In this document: positions 41,992 to 50,758 of the stretch, piece by piece
How the letters are laid out: each line of letters begins with the position of its first letter
Position numbering within the stretch: the first letter of the stretch is position 1
Assembly (NCBI GenBank): GCA_018262195.1
Contig: JAGTRS010000038.1
Span: forward strand, 1 to 64,000
Source: Pseudomonadota bacterium
Lineage (GTDB): Bacteria > Pseudomonadota > Gammaproteobacteria > Burkholderiales > Rhodocyclaceae
DNA length: 64,000 nt
Direction of reading: 5' to 3'
Made by a program: the position numbers and the translations under genes
Notes under the pieces: model-generated
What the model was told of the DNA's origin: nothing
Databases searched by the model: none
What the model saw: only the letters and a program-made list of their open reading frames with translations

Positions 41992-44900
41992 TTAGAACCG
42001 ACGCAAGTCTAACGTAAACGGGTGCTCGGCGCTGATCTCCGGCGCCTTGACCTGCATCTTGCCCGGCGTGTGACCGAAGCGGAAGAAGCGCGCCAGACGG
42101 CGGCTTTCAGCCTCGAAAGCATTGACCGGGAAGGTGTCGAAACTGCGCCCGCCCGGATGCGCCACGTGGTACTGGCAACCACCCAGCGAACGTTGCATCC
42201 AGGTGTCGACGATGTCGAAGACCAGCGGCGCATGGACGCCGATGGTCGGATGCAGACAGGACTCCGGCTGCCAGGCGCGGTAACGGACGCCGGCGACGAA
42301 CTCGCCATTGATGCCGGTATTCTGCAGCGGCACCGGAACGCCATTGCAGGTCAGCACATAACGGTCGGGCGCCATGCCCTTGATGCGGACCTGGACGCGC
42401 TCGACCGAGGAATCGACGTAGCGCACCGTGGTGCCGGCACTGCCCTCCTCGCCCATGACGTGCCAGGGTTCGAGGGCGTGACGCAGTTCGAACTCCATGC
42501 CCTTGACGGCGAAATCGCCGTATTTCGGGAAGCGGAATTCGAAATGCGGGGCAAACCATTCAGCCTTGAACGGATAGCCGGCTTCGGCCATTTCCTGCAT
42601 GACGTCCTTGAAGTCCTGCTCGGCGTAGAACGGCAGCATGAAGCGGTCGTGCAGCTCGGTGCCCCAACGGGCCAGGCGGGCCGGCTCGTAAGGTGTTTCC
42701 CAGAAGCGGGCGATCATGGCGCGGAGCAGCAGTTGCTGGGCCAGCGACATGCGGGCATGCGGTGGCATTTCGAAGGCACGCAGCTCAAGCAGGCCAAGGC
42801 GACCGGTCGGGCCATCCGGCGAGTAGAGCTTGTCGATGCAGAACTCGGACCGGTGCGTGTTGCCGGTCACATCGGTGAGCAGGTTGCGCAGGATGCGGTC
42901 GATCAGCCACGGCGGAACATGGCCGCCTGGCTGCGGAATCTGCTTGAAGGCGATTTCCAACTCGTAGAGCGAATCGTTGCGGGCTTCATCGACACGCGGA
43001 GCCTGGCTGGTCGGGCCGATGAACAGGCCTGAGAACAGGTAGGACAGGCTGGGATGATTGTGCCAGTAAGCGACCAGGCTCTTCAGCAGATCCGGCCGAC
43101 GAAGGAAGGGCGAATCGTTCGGCGTCGCGCCGCCAAGCACGAAGTGGTTACCACCGCCGGTACCGGTGTGGCGACCATCGACCATGAACTTTTCGGTGGT
43201 CAGGCGCGAGTAATAGGCCGACTCGTAAAGGTGCGTGGTCTGGTCGACCAGTTGATCCCAGCTCTTGGCCGGATGGATATTGACTTCGATGACGCCGGGG
43301 TCGGGCGTGACGCGGAAGTGCGTCATGCGCGGATCGGACGGCGGCTCGTAGCCTTCCATGATGACCGGCATCGACATCTCTTCAGCCGTCGCTTCGACGG
43401 CGGCGACGATTTCGAGGTAGTCGTCGAGCTTCTCGGTCGGCGGCATGAAGACGTAAAGGCGACCATCACGCGGCTCGGCACACATGGCCAGGCGGGTGAT
43501 CCAGCCGGCCGATTCCTTGAAGCGGGGCATGGTATCGGTCGGCTTTTCCCACGGCCGCAGCTTGCCATCGCCGGTCACAGAAGCGGCTGCACCCTTGCCA
43601 GCAGCGGAACTGCCGGGGCGGTTCTGCATCTGCGGCTCACGGGAGCCAGTTTCGCCGCTGACGCGGGCTCGCAGGGCAGCCCAGCTGGCCAGCGGATCGG
43701 TCGCCATTTCGGCATCGGGCGGATTGACGTAGGGATAGTCGCTCGTTGCCGTCCAGGGCTGCGAGTCGTAAGGCAGGCGATAACCCATGGCTGAATCGCC
43801 GGGGAACAGGTAGCAGCGCTCGGAACGCAGGAACCACGGGCCGGTCTGCCACTGATTCCAGACATTCTTCATGATCGGCAGGACGTGACCGACAGTGTAG
43901 GTCATGCCCTGAGTGAACACCTTCATCAGGCGTTCGCGCTCCATGGCGTCATCGACGCGGGAATCGAAGGGATCAACGTTGCCCGGCAGGCGACGCTCGC
44001 GCCACATGTAGTAATAGACATCCTCGAAGGCCGGGAAGACGTAGTCCGAAGTCATGCCGAGCCGTTCGGCGACACGCTTGAGGAAGCGCTGGGCGTGTTC
44101 GGCCGTGGCGCCGTAATTGACGCGTTCGTTGGCGTACAGCTCGGGCGCATTCCAGATCGGCTCGCCATCCTTGCGCCAGAAGCAGTTCAGCGACCAGCGC
44201 GGCAGTTGCTCACCGGGATACCACTTGCCCTGGCCAAAGTGCATCAGGCCGTTCGGAGCATATTTGCTGCGCAGGCGATGGAAGATGTCGGCGGCAAAGA
44301 TCCGCTTTGTCGGGCCGAGCGCGGCCGTATTCCATTCGGCGCCATCCGGGTCATCCACAGCGACGAAGGTCGGCTCACCGCCCTGGGTCAGGCGGACGTC
44401 GAGTTTGCCCAGCGTGTCGTCGATCTGGTGACCGAGGCCTTCGATGGCCGCCCACTGCTCATCCGTGTAGGGCTTGGTAACACGCGGCGCTTCCCAGATG
44501 CGGGTGACCTGCATGTGGTGCGAGAACTCGGTTTCACATTTGTCGATGCCACCGGTGACCGGTGCGGCGGAACCGGGTTCCGGCGTGCAGGCGAGCGGGA
44601 TGTGGCCTTCGCCGGCAAACAGGCCGGAGGTCGGATCGAGGCCGATCCAGCCGGCACCCGGCAGATAGACTTCGGCCCAGGCATGGAGGTCGGTGAAGTC
44701 GGCTTCCGGGCCGGACGGGCCGTCGAGGGACTTGACGTCAGCGGTGAGCTGGATCAGGTAGCCGGAGACGAAACGGGCGGCGAGGCCGAGGTGGCGCAGC
44801 ACCTGCACCAGCAGCCAGGCTGAGTCGCGGCAGGAGCCGGAACGCTTGGTCAGCGTCTCTTCCGGTGTCTGGACGCCCGGTTCCATACGGATGGTGTAGC

Positions 44901-45369
44901 TGATGGCCTTTTGCAGATTGGCATTGAGGGCAACCAGGAAATCGACGCTGCGTACCGGCTCTCGAGAGATACCGGCCATGTACTTCTTCAGTTCAGGCGT
45001 TTCCGGCAGCTTGTGCAGGTAAGGCGTCAGTTCATGGCGTTCCCAGGCCTCGTAGGCGAAGGGAATTTTCTCGGCATGCGGCTCGAGGAAGAAGTCGAAG
45101 GGATTGATGACCGACATCTCGGCGACCATGTCGACCTCGATGCTGAATTCGCGGGTTTTTTCCGGGAATACCAGGCGGGCGAGATAGTTGCCCTGCGGGT
45201 CCTGCTGCCAATTGACGAAGTGCTTTTCCGGCCCGATCTTCAACGAGTAGGACAGGATACGAGTCCGCGAATGCGGACAGGGACGCAGGCGAATGACCTG
45301 CGGACCGAGATTGATCAAGCGATCGTAGTTGTAACGAGTAACGTGATTCAGTGCGACATGGATGGACAC
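41992..45369 (-). CDS. Transglutaminase-DUF2126 protein (amidoligase operon 1)
   Basis: The 1125-residue protein has a bacterial transglutaminase N-terminal domain (about 3-85), a transglutaminase core with Cys 180 (RSGSCRDSAW), His 229 (DLHAWAEV) and Asp 245 (GLDPTSG), and a large DUF2126 region (about 290-1115). This architecture occurs with circularly permuted ATP-grasp and alpha-E proteins in proteobacteria. The start is GTG 45369 with GGAG seven bases upstream. A sigma-54 promoter and two NtrC-like boxes lie directly upstream. It is the first gene of the operon. Confidence 0.92.
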   Translation of the reverse strand: MSIHVALNHVTRYNYDRLINLGPQVIRLRPCPHSRTRILSYSLKIGPEKHFVNWQQDPQGNYLARLVFPEKTREFSIEVDMVAEMSVINPFDFFLEPHAEKIPFAYEAWERHELTPYLHKLPETPELKKYMAGISREPVRSVDFLVALNANLQKAISYTIRMEPGVQTPEETLTKRSGSCRDSAWLLVQVLRHLGLAARFVSGYLIQLTADVKSLDGPSGPEADFTDLHAWAEVYLPGAGWIGLDPTSGLFAGEGHIPLACTPEPGSAAPVTGGIDKCETEFSHHMQVTRIWEAPRVTKPYTDEQWAAIEGLGHQIDDTLGKLDVRLTQGGEPTFVAVDDPDGAEWNTAALGPTKRIFAADIFHRLRSKYAPNGLMHFGQGKWYPGEQLPRWSLNCFWRKDGEPIWNAPELYANERVNYGATAEHAQRFLKRVAERLGMTSDYVFPAFEDVYYYMWRERRLPGNVDPFDSRVDDAMERERLMKVFTQGMTYTVGHVLPIMKNVWNQWQTGPWFLRSERCYLFPGDSAMGYRLPYDSQPWTATSDYPYVNPPDAEMATDPLASWAALRARVSGETGSREPQMQNRPGSSAAGKGAAASVTGDGKLRPWEKPTDTMPRFKESAGWITRLAMCAEPRDGRLYVFMPPTEKLDDYLEIVAAVEATAEEMSMPVIMEGYEPPSDPRMTHFRVTPDPGVIEVNIHPAKSWDQLVDQTTHLYESAYYSRLTTEKFMVDGRHTGTGGGNHFVLGGATPNDSPFLRRPDLLKSLVAYWHNHPSLSYLFSGLFIGPTSQAPRVDEARNDSLYELEIAFKQIPQPGGHVPPWLIDRILRNLLTDVTGNTHRSEFCIDKLYSPDGPTGRLGLLELRAFEMPPHARMSLAQQLLLRAMIARFWETPYEPARLARWGTELHDRFMLPFYAEQDFKDVMQEMAEAGYPFKAEWFAPHFEFRFPKYGDFAVKGMEFELRHALEPWHVMGEEGSAGTTVRYVDSSVERVQVRIKGMAPDRYVLTCNGVPVPLQNTGINGEFVAGVRYRAWQPESCLHPTIGVHAPLVFDIVDTWMQRSLGGCQYHVAHPGGRSFDTFPVNAFEAESRRLARFFRFGHTPGKMQVKAPEISAEHPFTLDLRRF

Positions 45370-45404
45370 AAGCTTGCTCCAGGCAAAATGACTGTAGGCT
45401 TAAA

Positions 45405-45420
45405 AGCAAGACGCGAACCA
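45405..45420 (-). promoter_or_regulatory. Predicted sigma-54 (-24/-12) promoter of amidoligase operon 1
   Basis: On the minus strand the sequence is TGGTTCGCGTCTTGCT. It matches TGGCAYG-N4-TTGCW at all positions except two (TT for CA), with the GG and GC doublets at the required 12-base distance (45418 to 45406). The predicted transcript start is about 45394, which leaves a 25-base leader containing the GGAG site before GTG 45369. Confidence 0.65.
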
Positions 45421-45456
45421 GCTTGCAAGCCCTTGTTTTTCAATACCCCGGATTAT

Positions 45457-45473
45457 TGCACGCACCTCGTGAA
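45457..45473 (-). promoter_or_regulatory. NtrC-like box, operon 1 proximal
   Basis: TGCAC-GCACCTC-GTGAA (plus strand) fits TGCAC-N7-GTGCA with one half-site mismatch. Its centre is about 71 bp upstream of the predicted transcript start, a usual position for an enhancer-binding protein. Confidence 0.5.
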
Positions 45474-45492
45474 GGCCTGATGAAATGGCACG

Positions 45493-45509
45493 CGCACTGT
45501 TGTGGTGCA
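45493..45509 (-). promoter_or_regulatory. NtrC-like box, operon 1 distal
   Basis: CGCAC-TGTTGTG-GTGCA (plus strand) fits TGCAC-N7-GTGCA with one mismatch. It lies 36 bp upstream of the proximal box and about 107 bp upstream of the predicted start, close to the classic glnA enhancer distance of 108. Confidence 0.6.
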
Positions 45510-45538
45510 ATCACGAGGCTTGGCACCAACCCGAAAAC

Positions 45539-45961
45539 TCATGAAAGCTTGACGAAGCCATCCGCATCAAGCGTTACGAACGGGTTGTAGCAAACTTCCC
45601 ACAAAAAGCCGTCCGGATCAGAGAAATACCCGCGAAAGCCTCCCCAGAAAACTTTTTCCGCCGGTCTGACCAAGGTCGCGCCAAGCGCCACGACCTGATC
45701 CAGCGTCGCGATCACATCAGCCTCAGATGGCTCATTGTGGGCCAGCGTAAATCCCGCGAAGCCGTTCCCCACGGGGTTTACCGACGCATCATCGGCCAGC
45801 GCCTCTCGCTGGAACAAGGCAAACGCCACAGAGCCGGCCTGAAAGAAGGCAATCGCCTCCTGGCTGGACGAAGACTCCTGCCAGCCCAAGGCCTTGTAGA
45901 AAGCCCGGCTGCGGGCCAGATCGGATACACCAAGAGTAATGAAGCTGATGGTTTGTTTCAT
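45539..45961 (-). CDS. VOC (glyoxalase/bleomycin-resistance-like) family protein
   Basis: The 140-residue protein begins MKQTISFITLGVSDLARSRAFY, a typical VOC start with a first beta-alpha-beta unit, and ends with the second unit GYFSDPDGFLWEVCYNP, including a possible metal-binding Glu. An in-frame TTG six codons upstream is less likely than ATG 45961. The family binds divalent metals and varied substrates; the substrate here is unknown. It lies upstream of operon 1 on the same strand, but the NtrC/sigma-54 sites come after it. Confidence 0.88.
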   Translation of the reverse strand: MKQTISFITLGVSDLARSRAFYKALGWQESSSSQEAIAFFQAGSVAFALFQREALADDASVNPVGNGFAGFTLAHNEPSEADVIATLDQVVALGATLVRPAEKVFWGGFRGYFSDPDGFLWEVCYNPFVTLDADGFVKLS

Positions 45962-46099
45962 CGCGATGAAAGATCCCAAAAATAGTGAGCAGTGACTGTC
46001 TGACCAAGCCTCGGCCTTGCTTGCTGCCCGACTTGGGCTTGACCGATAATCCGGGTTTTAAAGAAACCTGATGCACCTGCCGGCATCGGGCATTGCACA

Positions 46100-46300
46100 A
46101 TGAACGAATCTACACCCTACAAAATTAAATACGAGGTTTATCCGGAAGGCGACCTCTTTATCGCCCGTTGCCTGGATCTCGATGTGGCCAGCGATGGTGA
46201 AACCGATGAAGAAGCGGTTGCCAACCTGCGAGAGGCCATTGAGTTGTATTTTGAGCGCAATGCGGAAGCCATGATCCGTGAGCATGAAGAGGACAACTAG
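46100..46300 (+). CDS. HicB-like (UPF0150) solitary small protein
   Basis: The 66-residue protein has the HicB fold pattern: YKIKYEVYPEGDLFIARCLDLDVASDGETDEEAVANLREAIELYFE, seen as a beta-beta-beta-alpha unit. HicB antitoxins usually follow a HicA toxin and carry a C-terminal DNA-binding domain. Here no HicA is visible in the flanks and there is no extra domain, so it is probably a stand-alone family member rather than a complete toxin-antitoxin pair. Confidence 0.75.
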   Translation: MNESTPYKIKYEVYPEGDLFIARCLDLDVASDGETDEEAVANLREAIELYFERNAEAMIREHEEDN

Positions 46301-46342
46301 GTCTCCTCTCTTTCCGGGCGACTACTCTGGGTCTGGCGACAG

Positions 46343-46696
46343 ATGACCCCGAACAGCCAGAAGATCCGCTTTCTGCGCCAACGCATTCCTGCCTTCGAGT
46401 GCGTTCCCGGCTGCCACGATTGCTGCGGCCCCGTGACCGCATCCAGTGAGGAAATGGCCCGCCTTCCACTCAAGACGGAAGCAGAGCATGCGGCGGCCCT
46501 GGCCGAACTGAGCTGCCCGCATCTTGGGAAAAAAGGCTGCGAGGTCTATGCCGAGCGCCCGCTGGTCTGCCGCCTGTTCGGCACGACGCCGCGGCTGGCC
46601 TGCCCGAATGGCAAGCGCCCCGAGGCCATGATCGACCCTGCCGTCGAACAACAGATTTACGACTACTTCAAATCGACCCGCCACGTTCTGGTTTGA
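46343..46696 (+). CDS. YkgJ-family cysteine-cluster protein
   Basis: The 117-residue protein has the family cysteine pattern: CVPGCHDCCGP near the N-terminus, CPHLGKKGC in the middle and CRLF...CPNG near residues 75-90. The family is thought to bind zinc or an iron-sulfur cluster; its function is not known. A long antisense frame across this gene and the ParB gene has no family features and is rejected. Confidence 0.85.
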   Translation: MTPNSQKIRFLRQRIPAFECVPGCHDCCGPVTASSEEMARLPLKTEAEHAAALAELSCPHLGKKGCEVYAERPLVCRLFGTTPRLACPNGKRPEAMIDPAVEQQIYDYFKSTRHVLV

Positions 46697-46897
46697 AGCG
46701 TCGGCATTGCCCGGCAAGCTCCCATCCACCGCAATAGAGTCTTTCAGCCATCTGGAACGAGTGATCCCCGGCCTATTCGATTCAAGTTGAAAAGCCGGCA
46801 AAAAAAGACGAACATGCCGCCCCTTCCCAGAATCTTCTGAGCGCACCTCCAGCGCCGGATTTGAGAAGCCACCCCCTACCCGATCCGCAGACAGGCC

Positions 46898-47791
46898 ATG
46901 ACCTTCAAAGACAGTTCGTTGCAATTCCAGATCGTCGACATCACGACACTCAAAGCCGATGCCAAACATGCCCGGCAGAATATCAACGAAGACAACCTGA
47001 AGGGTCTGGTCAACTCGATCGAAAAGATCGGGGTGATCCAGCCCATCGTCGTTCGTCCTGCCGATGCCGCGGGGAACTACACGGTGATCGCTGGCGAACG
47101 GCGTCGCCAGGCAGCGATCATTGCCGGTGAAAAAACCGTACCCGTTGTGGTCCGCGCTTGCGCCCCTGACGAAATGCTCAAGGTTCAGGTCTTCGAGAAC
47201 ATCGGACTCGGCGTGCGCTCGGCACTCGAACCACGCGACATGGCCAACGCCATACAGACGATCTCCGAACAATTCGCGACCCTGGAAGAGGCCGCACAGT
47301 ACTTTGGCCGCGCCCCGACCTGGCTCAACCAGGCCACCGCTGCCGCCAACCTGTCTGAAAAAGTCACCGCCCTGCTCGACTCGGGCAAGATTTCCAGCAC
47401 CGGCACCGCGGTCCAGCTGGAGAAACTGGCCAAGAAGAACGAGGCCAAGGCCGAATCGCTGATCGACCAGATCGAGCAAATGCCCGAAGGCGAAAAGGTC
47501 TCGAAGAAGGTGGTCGACAATGCCCTTTCCGAAGAAACCGGTCGCCGCAAGAAAACCGAAGACGCTGCACCCGCTGCCGAACCGGCCGCTAAGACAGCCC
47601 CCCAGGCCTCGGCAGGAACCACCGTTTTGCCTTGGGAGGATGAGCCTGCCCCAGCCCCTGCGGCGGCCCGCAGCAAGGTCAGCCCGGGCAAGGTCAAGCT
47701 GGTCGCCGAACTGCTGGGCATGAATGAAGAGGACGAAGAGGAAATCCTCGTTCGGCTGATCGATGAATTCCTGGCCATGAGGAACGCCTGA
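46898..47791 (+). CDS. Orphan ParB/RepB/Spo0J-like nuclease/partition-domain protein
   Basis: The 297-residue protein has an N-terminal ParB domain (about 8-100) with NINEDNLKGLVNSIEKIGVIQPIVV and GERRRQAA, followed by a central helix-turn-helix-like region (about 110-200) with EEAAQYFGRAPTWLNQATAA. The C-terminal part is Ala/Pro-rich (about 215-270) and ends in an acidic helix. The box GERRRQAA is the CTP-binding-type motif of ParB/Srx proteins. No parA or parS is nearby. It could be a plasmid-derived regulator or a KorB-like repressor. Confidence 0.85.
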   Translation: MTFKDSSLQFQIVDITTLKADAKHARQNINEDNLKGLVNSIEKIGVIQPIVVRPADAAGNYTVIAGERRRQAAIIAGEKTVPVVVRACAPDEMLKVQVFENIGLGVRSALEPRDMANAIQTISEQFATLEEAAQYFGRAPTWLNQATAAANLSEKVTALLDSGKISSTGTAVQLEKLAKKNEAKAESLIDQIEQMPEGEKVSKKVVDNALSEETGRRKKTEDAAPAAEPAAKTAPQASAGTTVLPWEDEPAPAPAAARSKVSPGKVKLVAELLGMNEEDEEEILVRLIDEFLAMRNA

Positions 47792-47906
47792 CGCACTCCC
47801 TTGCACCTGGCGATCAAAGCTTGCAGCTAGCGAGCTTGCCGCGCCCCCAACCCGTACCCCGTATAATTCGCGTTCCCGGGTTCCGCCCCGCTACCGATTG
47901 CCTGCC

Positions 47907-48362
47907 ATGTTCAAATCCTTGAAACCTTGTCGGTTTTTGTTGCTGACTGCGGCCATGCTTGCCGCATGCGGCGAGGTCGAGGATACGCGGCCGGGGCAAC
48001 CGGTAAAGCAGCGCCAGATGGCGTTCAAGGAGATGGTCAAGGCTTTCGAGCCGATGGGCGTGATGCTGCGCGACGGGCGCTACGAGGCCGATAAATTTAC
48101 CGTCCAGGCCGAGAGACTGGTGGCAAAACGCGATGCACCCTGGTCACATTTCGGGCCGGACACCAACTACCCGCCAACCAAGGCGACGCCGGACGTCTGG
48201 AAACAGCCGGAACAGTTCGAAAAGGACAAACAGGCTTTCATCGCCACCACCGACACCCTGCTGACTGCTGCCAAGAGCAAGAACAAGGCACAGGTGGAAG
48301 AGGCCTACGAGGCCGTTCACCAAGCCTGCAAGACCTGCCACAAGCAGTTCAAGGAACGCTGA
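47907..48362 (+). CDS. Class II (c'-type) cytochrome c lipoprotein
   Basis: The 151-residue protein starts at ATG 47907, three codons after an alternative TTG. It has a lipoprotein signal peptide with LAAC (Cys 21) and a single haem motif CKTCH near the C-terminus (about 142-146), the place expected for the four-helix cytochrome c' fold. Family members bind NO or carry electrons. Membrane anchoring is inferred from the lipobox. Confidence 0.88.
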   Translation: MFKSLKPCRFLLLTAAMLAACGEVEDTRPGQPVKQRQMAFKEMVKAFEPMGVMLRDGRYEADKFTVQAERLVAKRDAPWSHFGPDTNYPPTKATPDVWKQPEQFEKDKQAFIATTDTLLTAAKSKNKAQVEEAYEAVHQACKTCHKQFKER

Positions 48363-48372
48363 GAGTATTCGC

Positions 48373-49989
48373 ATGTTGAGACTGACCGAACTGAAGCTGC
48401 CACTCGATCACGCCAAGGATGCTCTGCGCCCTGCCATCTGCCAGCGTCTGGGTATTGCCGATGCTGACCTGACCAGCTTTACGATCTTCAAGCGCAGCTA
48501 CGATGCCCGGAAAAAATCGGCGATCACGCTGATCTACACGCTGGATATCGAAGTCAGCAATGAAGCGGCTTTGCTCAAGAAATTCGCCGAGGATCGCCAC
48601 GTCGGCCCGACGCCGGACACCCAGTACAAGTTTGTCACCCACGCCCCGGCTGACCTGAAGACGCGCCCGGTGGTCATCGGCACCGGCCCCTGTGGCCTGC
48701 TGGCCGGTCTGATCCTGGCCCAGATGGGCTTCAAGCCGATCATCCTTGAACGCGGCAAGGCCGTGCGTGAGCGGACCAAGGATACCTGGGGTTTGTGGCG
48801 CAAAAACAAGCTCAACCCGGAATCGAACGTCCAGTTCGGCGAAGGCGGCGCCGGCACATTCTCGGACGGCAAGCTGTACAGCCAGATCAAGGACCCGCAA
48901 CACCACGGCCGCAAGGTGCTCGAAGAGTTCGTCAAGGCGGGTGCGCCGGAAGAGATCATGTACGTCAGCAAGCCGCACATCGGCACCTTCCGGCTGGTCA
49001 AGATGGTCGAGAACATGCGGGCGACGATTACCGAACTCGGCGGCGAAGTCCGTTTTGGCAGCAAGGTCGAGCGCCTGGTCATCGAAAACCATCAGGTTCG
49101 TGGCGTCGTGCTGGCGGACGGCGAAACCATTGCCACCGAGCATGTCGTCCTCGCCGTCGGCCACAGTGCCCGCGATACCTTCCAGACGCTCTACGATCAG
49201 GGCGTTTACATCGAGGCCAAGCCATTCTCCATCGGTTTCCGCGTCGAGCACCCGCAGGCCATGATCGACAAGGCCCGCTTCGGCCCCAATGCCGGCAACG
49301 AAATCCTCGGCGCCGCCGACTACAAGCTCGTGCATCACTGCGCCAATGGCCGCGCCGCCTACAGCTTCTGCATGTGCCCGGGCGGCCAGGTCGTCGCCGC
49401 CACCTCGGAAGAAGGCCGCGTCGTCACCAACGGCATGAGCCAGTATTCACGCGCCGAACGCAACGCCAACGCCGCGCTCGTCGTCGAAGTCAAACCCGAA
49501 GACTTCCCGGGTGACTACAAGACCAACCCGCTGGCCGGCATCGACTTCCAGCGGCAATGGGAATCCGCCGCCTTCGTGGCCGGCGGCAGCACCTACGCCG
49601 CCCCCGCCCAGCGCGTCGGCGACTTTCTCGCCGGCCGGCCATCCACCCGACTGGGCGAAGTCGATCCCTCGTACCAGCCAGGCGTACACATGACCGACCT
49701 GTCGAGCTGCGTTCCACCCTACGTCATTGAAGCCCTGCGCGAAGCCATTCCCGCCTTCGACAAACAGATTCGCGGCTTCGCCATGGCCGACGCCGTGCTG
49801 ACCGGCGTCGAAACCCGCACCTCCTCGCCAATCCGCATCAAGCGCGGCGAAGACTACCAGAGCATCAATACCCGCGGTCTATATCCAGCCGGAGAAGGTG
49901 CCGGCTACGCTGGCGGGATTCTTTCGGCGGGGGTTGATGGCATCAAGGTGGCAGAAGCGCTGGCGCTGTCGATAGCAGGGAATCGCTGA
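48373..49989 (+). CDS. FAD-dependent oxidoreductase (COG2509 family)
   Basis: The 538-residue protein has an N-terminal domain of unknown type (about 1-95), a dinucleotide-binding motif VVIGTGPCGLLAGLILAQMG (about 99-118), the family segment FGEGGAGTFSDGKLYSQI and the C-terminal motif LYPAGEGAGYAGGILSAGVDG. The family (COG2509) is an uncharacterised FAD-dependent dehydrogenase group. It starts 10 bases after the class II cytochrome gene. The reaction is unknown. Confidence 0.9.
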   Translation: MLRLTELKLPLDHAKDALRPAICQRLGIADADLTSFTIFKRSYDARKKSAITLIYTLDIEVSNEAALLKKFAEDRHVGPTPDTQYKFVTHAPADLKTRPVVIGTGPCGLLAGLILAQMGFKPIILERGKAVRERTKDTWGLWRKNKLNPESNVQFGEGGAGTFSDGKLYSQIKDPQHHGRKVLEEFVKAGAPEEIMYVSKPHIGTFRLVKMVENMRATITELGGEVRFGSKVERLVIENHQVRGVVLADGETIATEHVVLAVGHSARDTFQTLYDQGVYIEAKPFSIGFRVEHPQAMIDKARFGPNAGNEILGAADYKLVHHCANGRAAYSFCMCPGGQVVAATSEEGRVVTNGMSQYSRAERNANAALVVEVKPEDFPGDYKTNPLAGIDFQRQWESAAFVAGGSTYAAPAQRVGDFLAGRPSTRLGEVDPSYQPGVHMTDLSSCVPPYVIEALREAIPAFDKQIRGFAMADAVLTGVETRTSSPIRIKRGEDYQSINTRGLYPAGEGAGYAGGILSAGVDGIKVAEALALSIAGNR

Positions 49990-50095
49990 ACTTCGGCTTT
50001 GTGCCCTTAACAGACGGTCGGTGATTAGAAAAGCGGACACGCAACGTCGGAGCTTAGGCCGCAGCCAATTAGGGACGAAGGCCTTCGGTGAGAGG

Positions 50096-50758
50096 TTAGG
50101 CGGCCGTGTGCCCTTGGCGCCGCAGGACGAGATGCGAGGCCTTCTCCGAGGCCACAAACTCAATGCATTCGTATCCCAAAGCCCGCAAGTCAAGCCCTTC
50201 GAACAGCGACTCTCCCCGGCCGAGCAGGACCGGCGCGATAGCAATGTGCAGCTCATCAATGAGGCCGGCACGAAGATATTGCCGGATTGTGTTCGGCCCA
50301 CCGCCGATACGCACGTCCATTCCGGCAGCGGCCTCGCGTGCACGTTCGAGCGCCTCGAGAATGCCTCCTGTTATGAAGTGGAACGTTGTGCCGCCTTCCA
50401 TCTCGATGGGGGCACGAGCATGATGGGTGAGAATGAAGACTGGAACGTGATACGGTGGATTGTCCCCCCACCAGCCCTTCCAGTTTGTGTCCGGCCAGTC
50501 CCCGCGAATGGGACCGAACATGTTCCTCCCAAGAATCCACGCCCCGACATTCTGAAAGCCACGGGCGGCGAAATCATCGTCAACCCCGGTCGTGCCGTCT
50601 TCCTTGCCGAACAAGGCACGCTGCAACGTGCGTGTTGGGAATAGCCACTGATGCAGTTCCATCCCGCCGACGCCGAGCGGATTGTTGATGTCTTGATTCG
50701 GACCTGCTCCGTATCCGTCGAGCGAGATGGTGAAGCCCTCCACGCGAATTCGTGTCAT
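50096..50758 (-). CDS. Dihydrofolate-reductase-family (RibD C-terminal domain) protein
   Basis: The 220-residue protein begins MTRIRVEGFTISLDGYGAGP and has LGRNMFGPIRGDW, the nucleotide-binding GGGPNTIRQYLRAGLIDELHI and a C-terminal strand. It belongs to the DHFR/RibD_C superfamily, NADPH-dependent reductases often found on mobile DNA. GGAGG lies six bases before ATG. Substrate is unknown. The stop TAA is inside GCCTAAC, which resembles an integron attC end, but I found no complete attC. Confidence 0.85.
   Translation of the reverse strand: MTRIRVEGFTISLDGYGAGPNQDINNPLGVGGMELHQWLFPTRTLQRALFGKEDGTTGVDDDFAARGFQNVGAWILGRNMFGPIRGDWPDTNWKGWWGDNPPYHVPVFILTHHARAPIEMEGGTTFHFITGGILEALERAREAAAGMDVRIGGGPNTIRQYLRAGLIDELHIAIAPVLLGRGESLFEGLDLRALGYECIEFVASEKASHLVLRRQGHTAA

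Noticed and set aside
45486-45503. Second, plus-strand sigma-54-like TGGCACG element near the NtrC box
   Set aside because: The following TTG is three bases too far and lacks the GC doublet, so spacing is wrong for sigma-54.
46100-46300. Complete HicAB toxin-antitoxin pair
   Set aside because: No HicA-like frame occurs on either side.
46322-47806. Long antisense open frame (about 494 codons) across the YkgJ and ParB genes
   Set aside because: The plus-strand genes carry recognisable cysteine-cluster and ParB motifs. The antisense translation has no domain and is the usual by-product of GC-rich codons.
50039-50102. Possible integron attC site downstream of the DHFR-family gene
   Set aside because: The stop codon lies in GCCTAAC and a GTTGCGT lies 64 bases away, but the inner L sites do not pair and GTTGCGT is not GTTRRRY. 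No integrase or second attC is visible.
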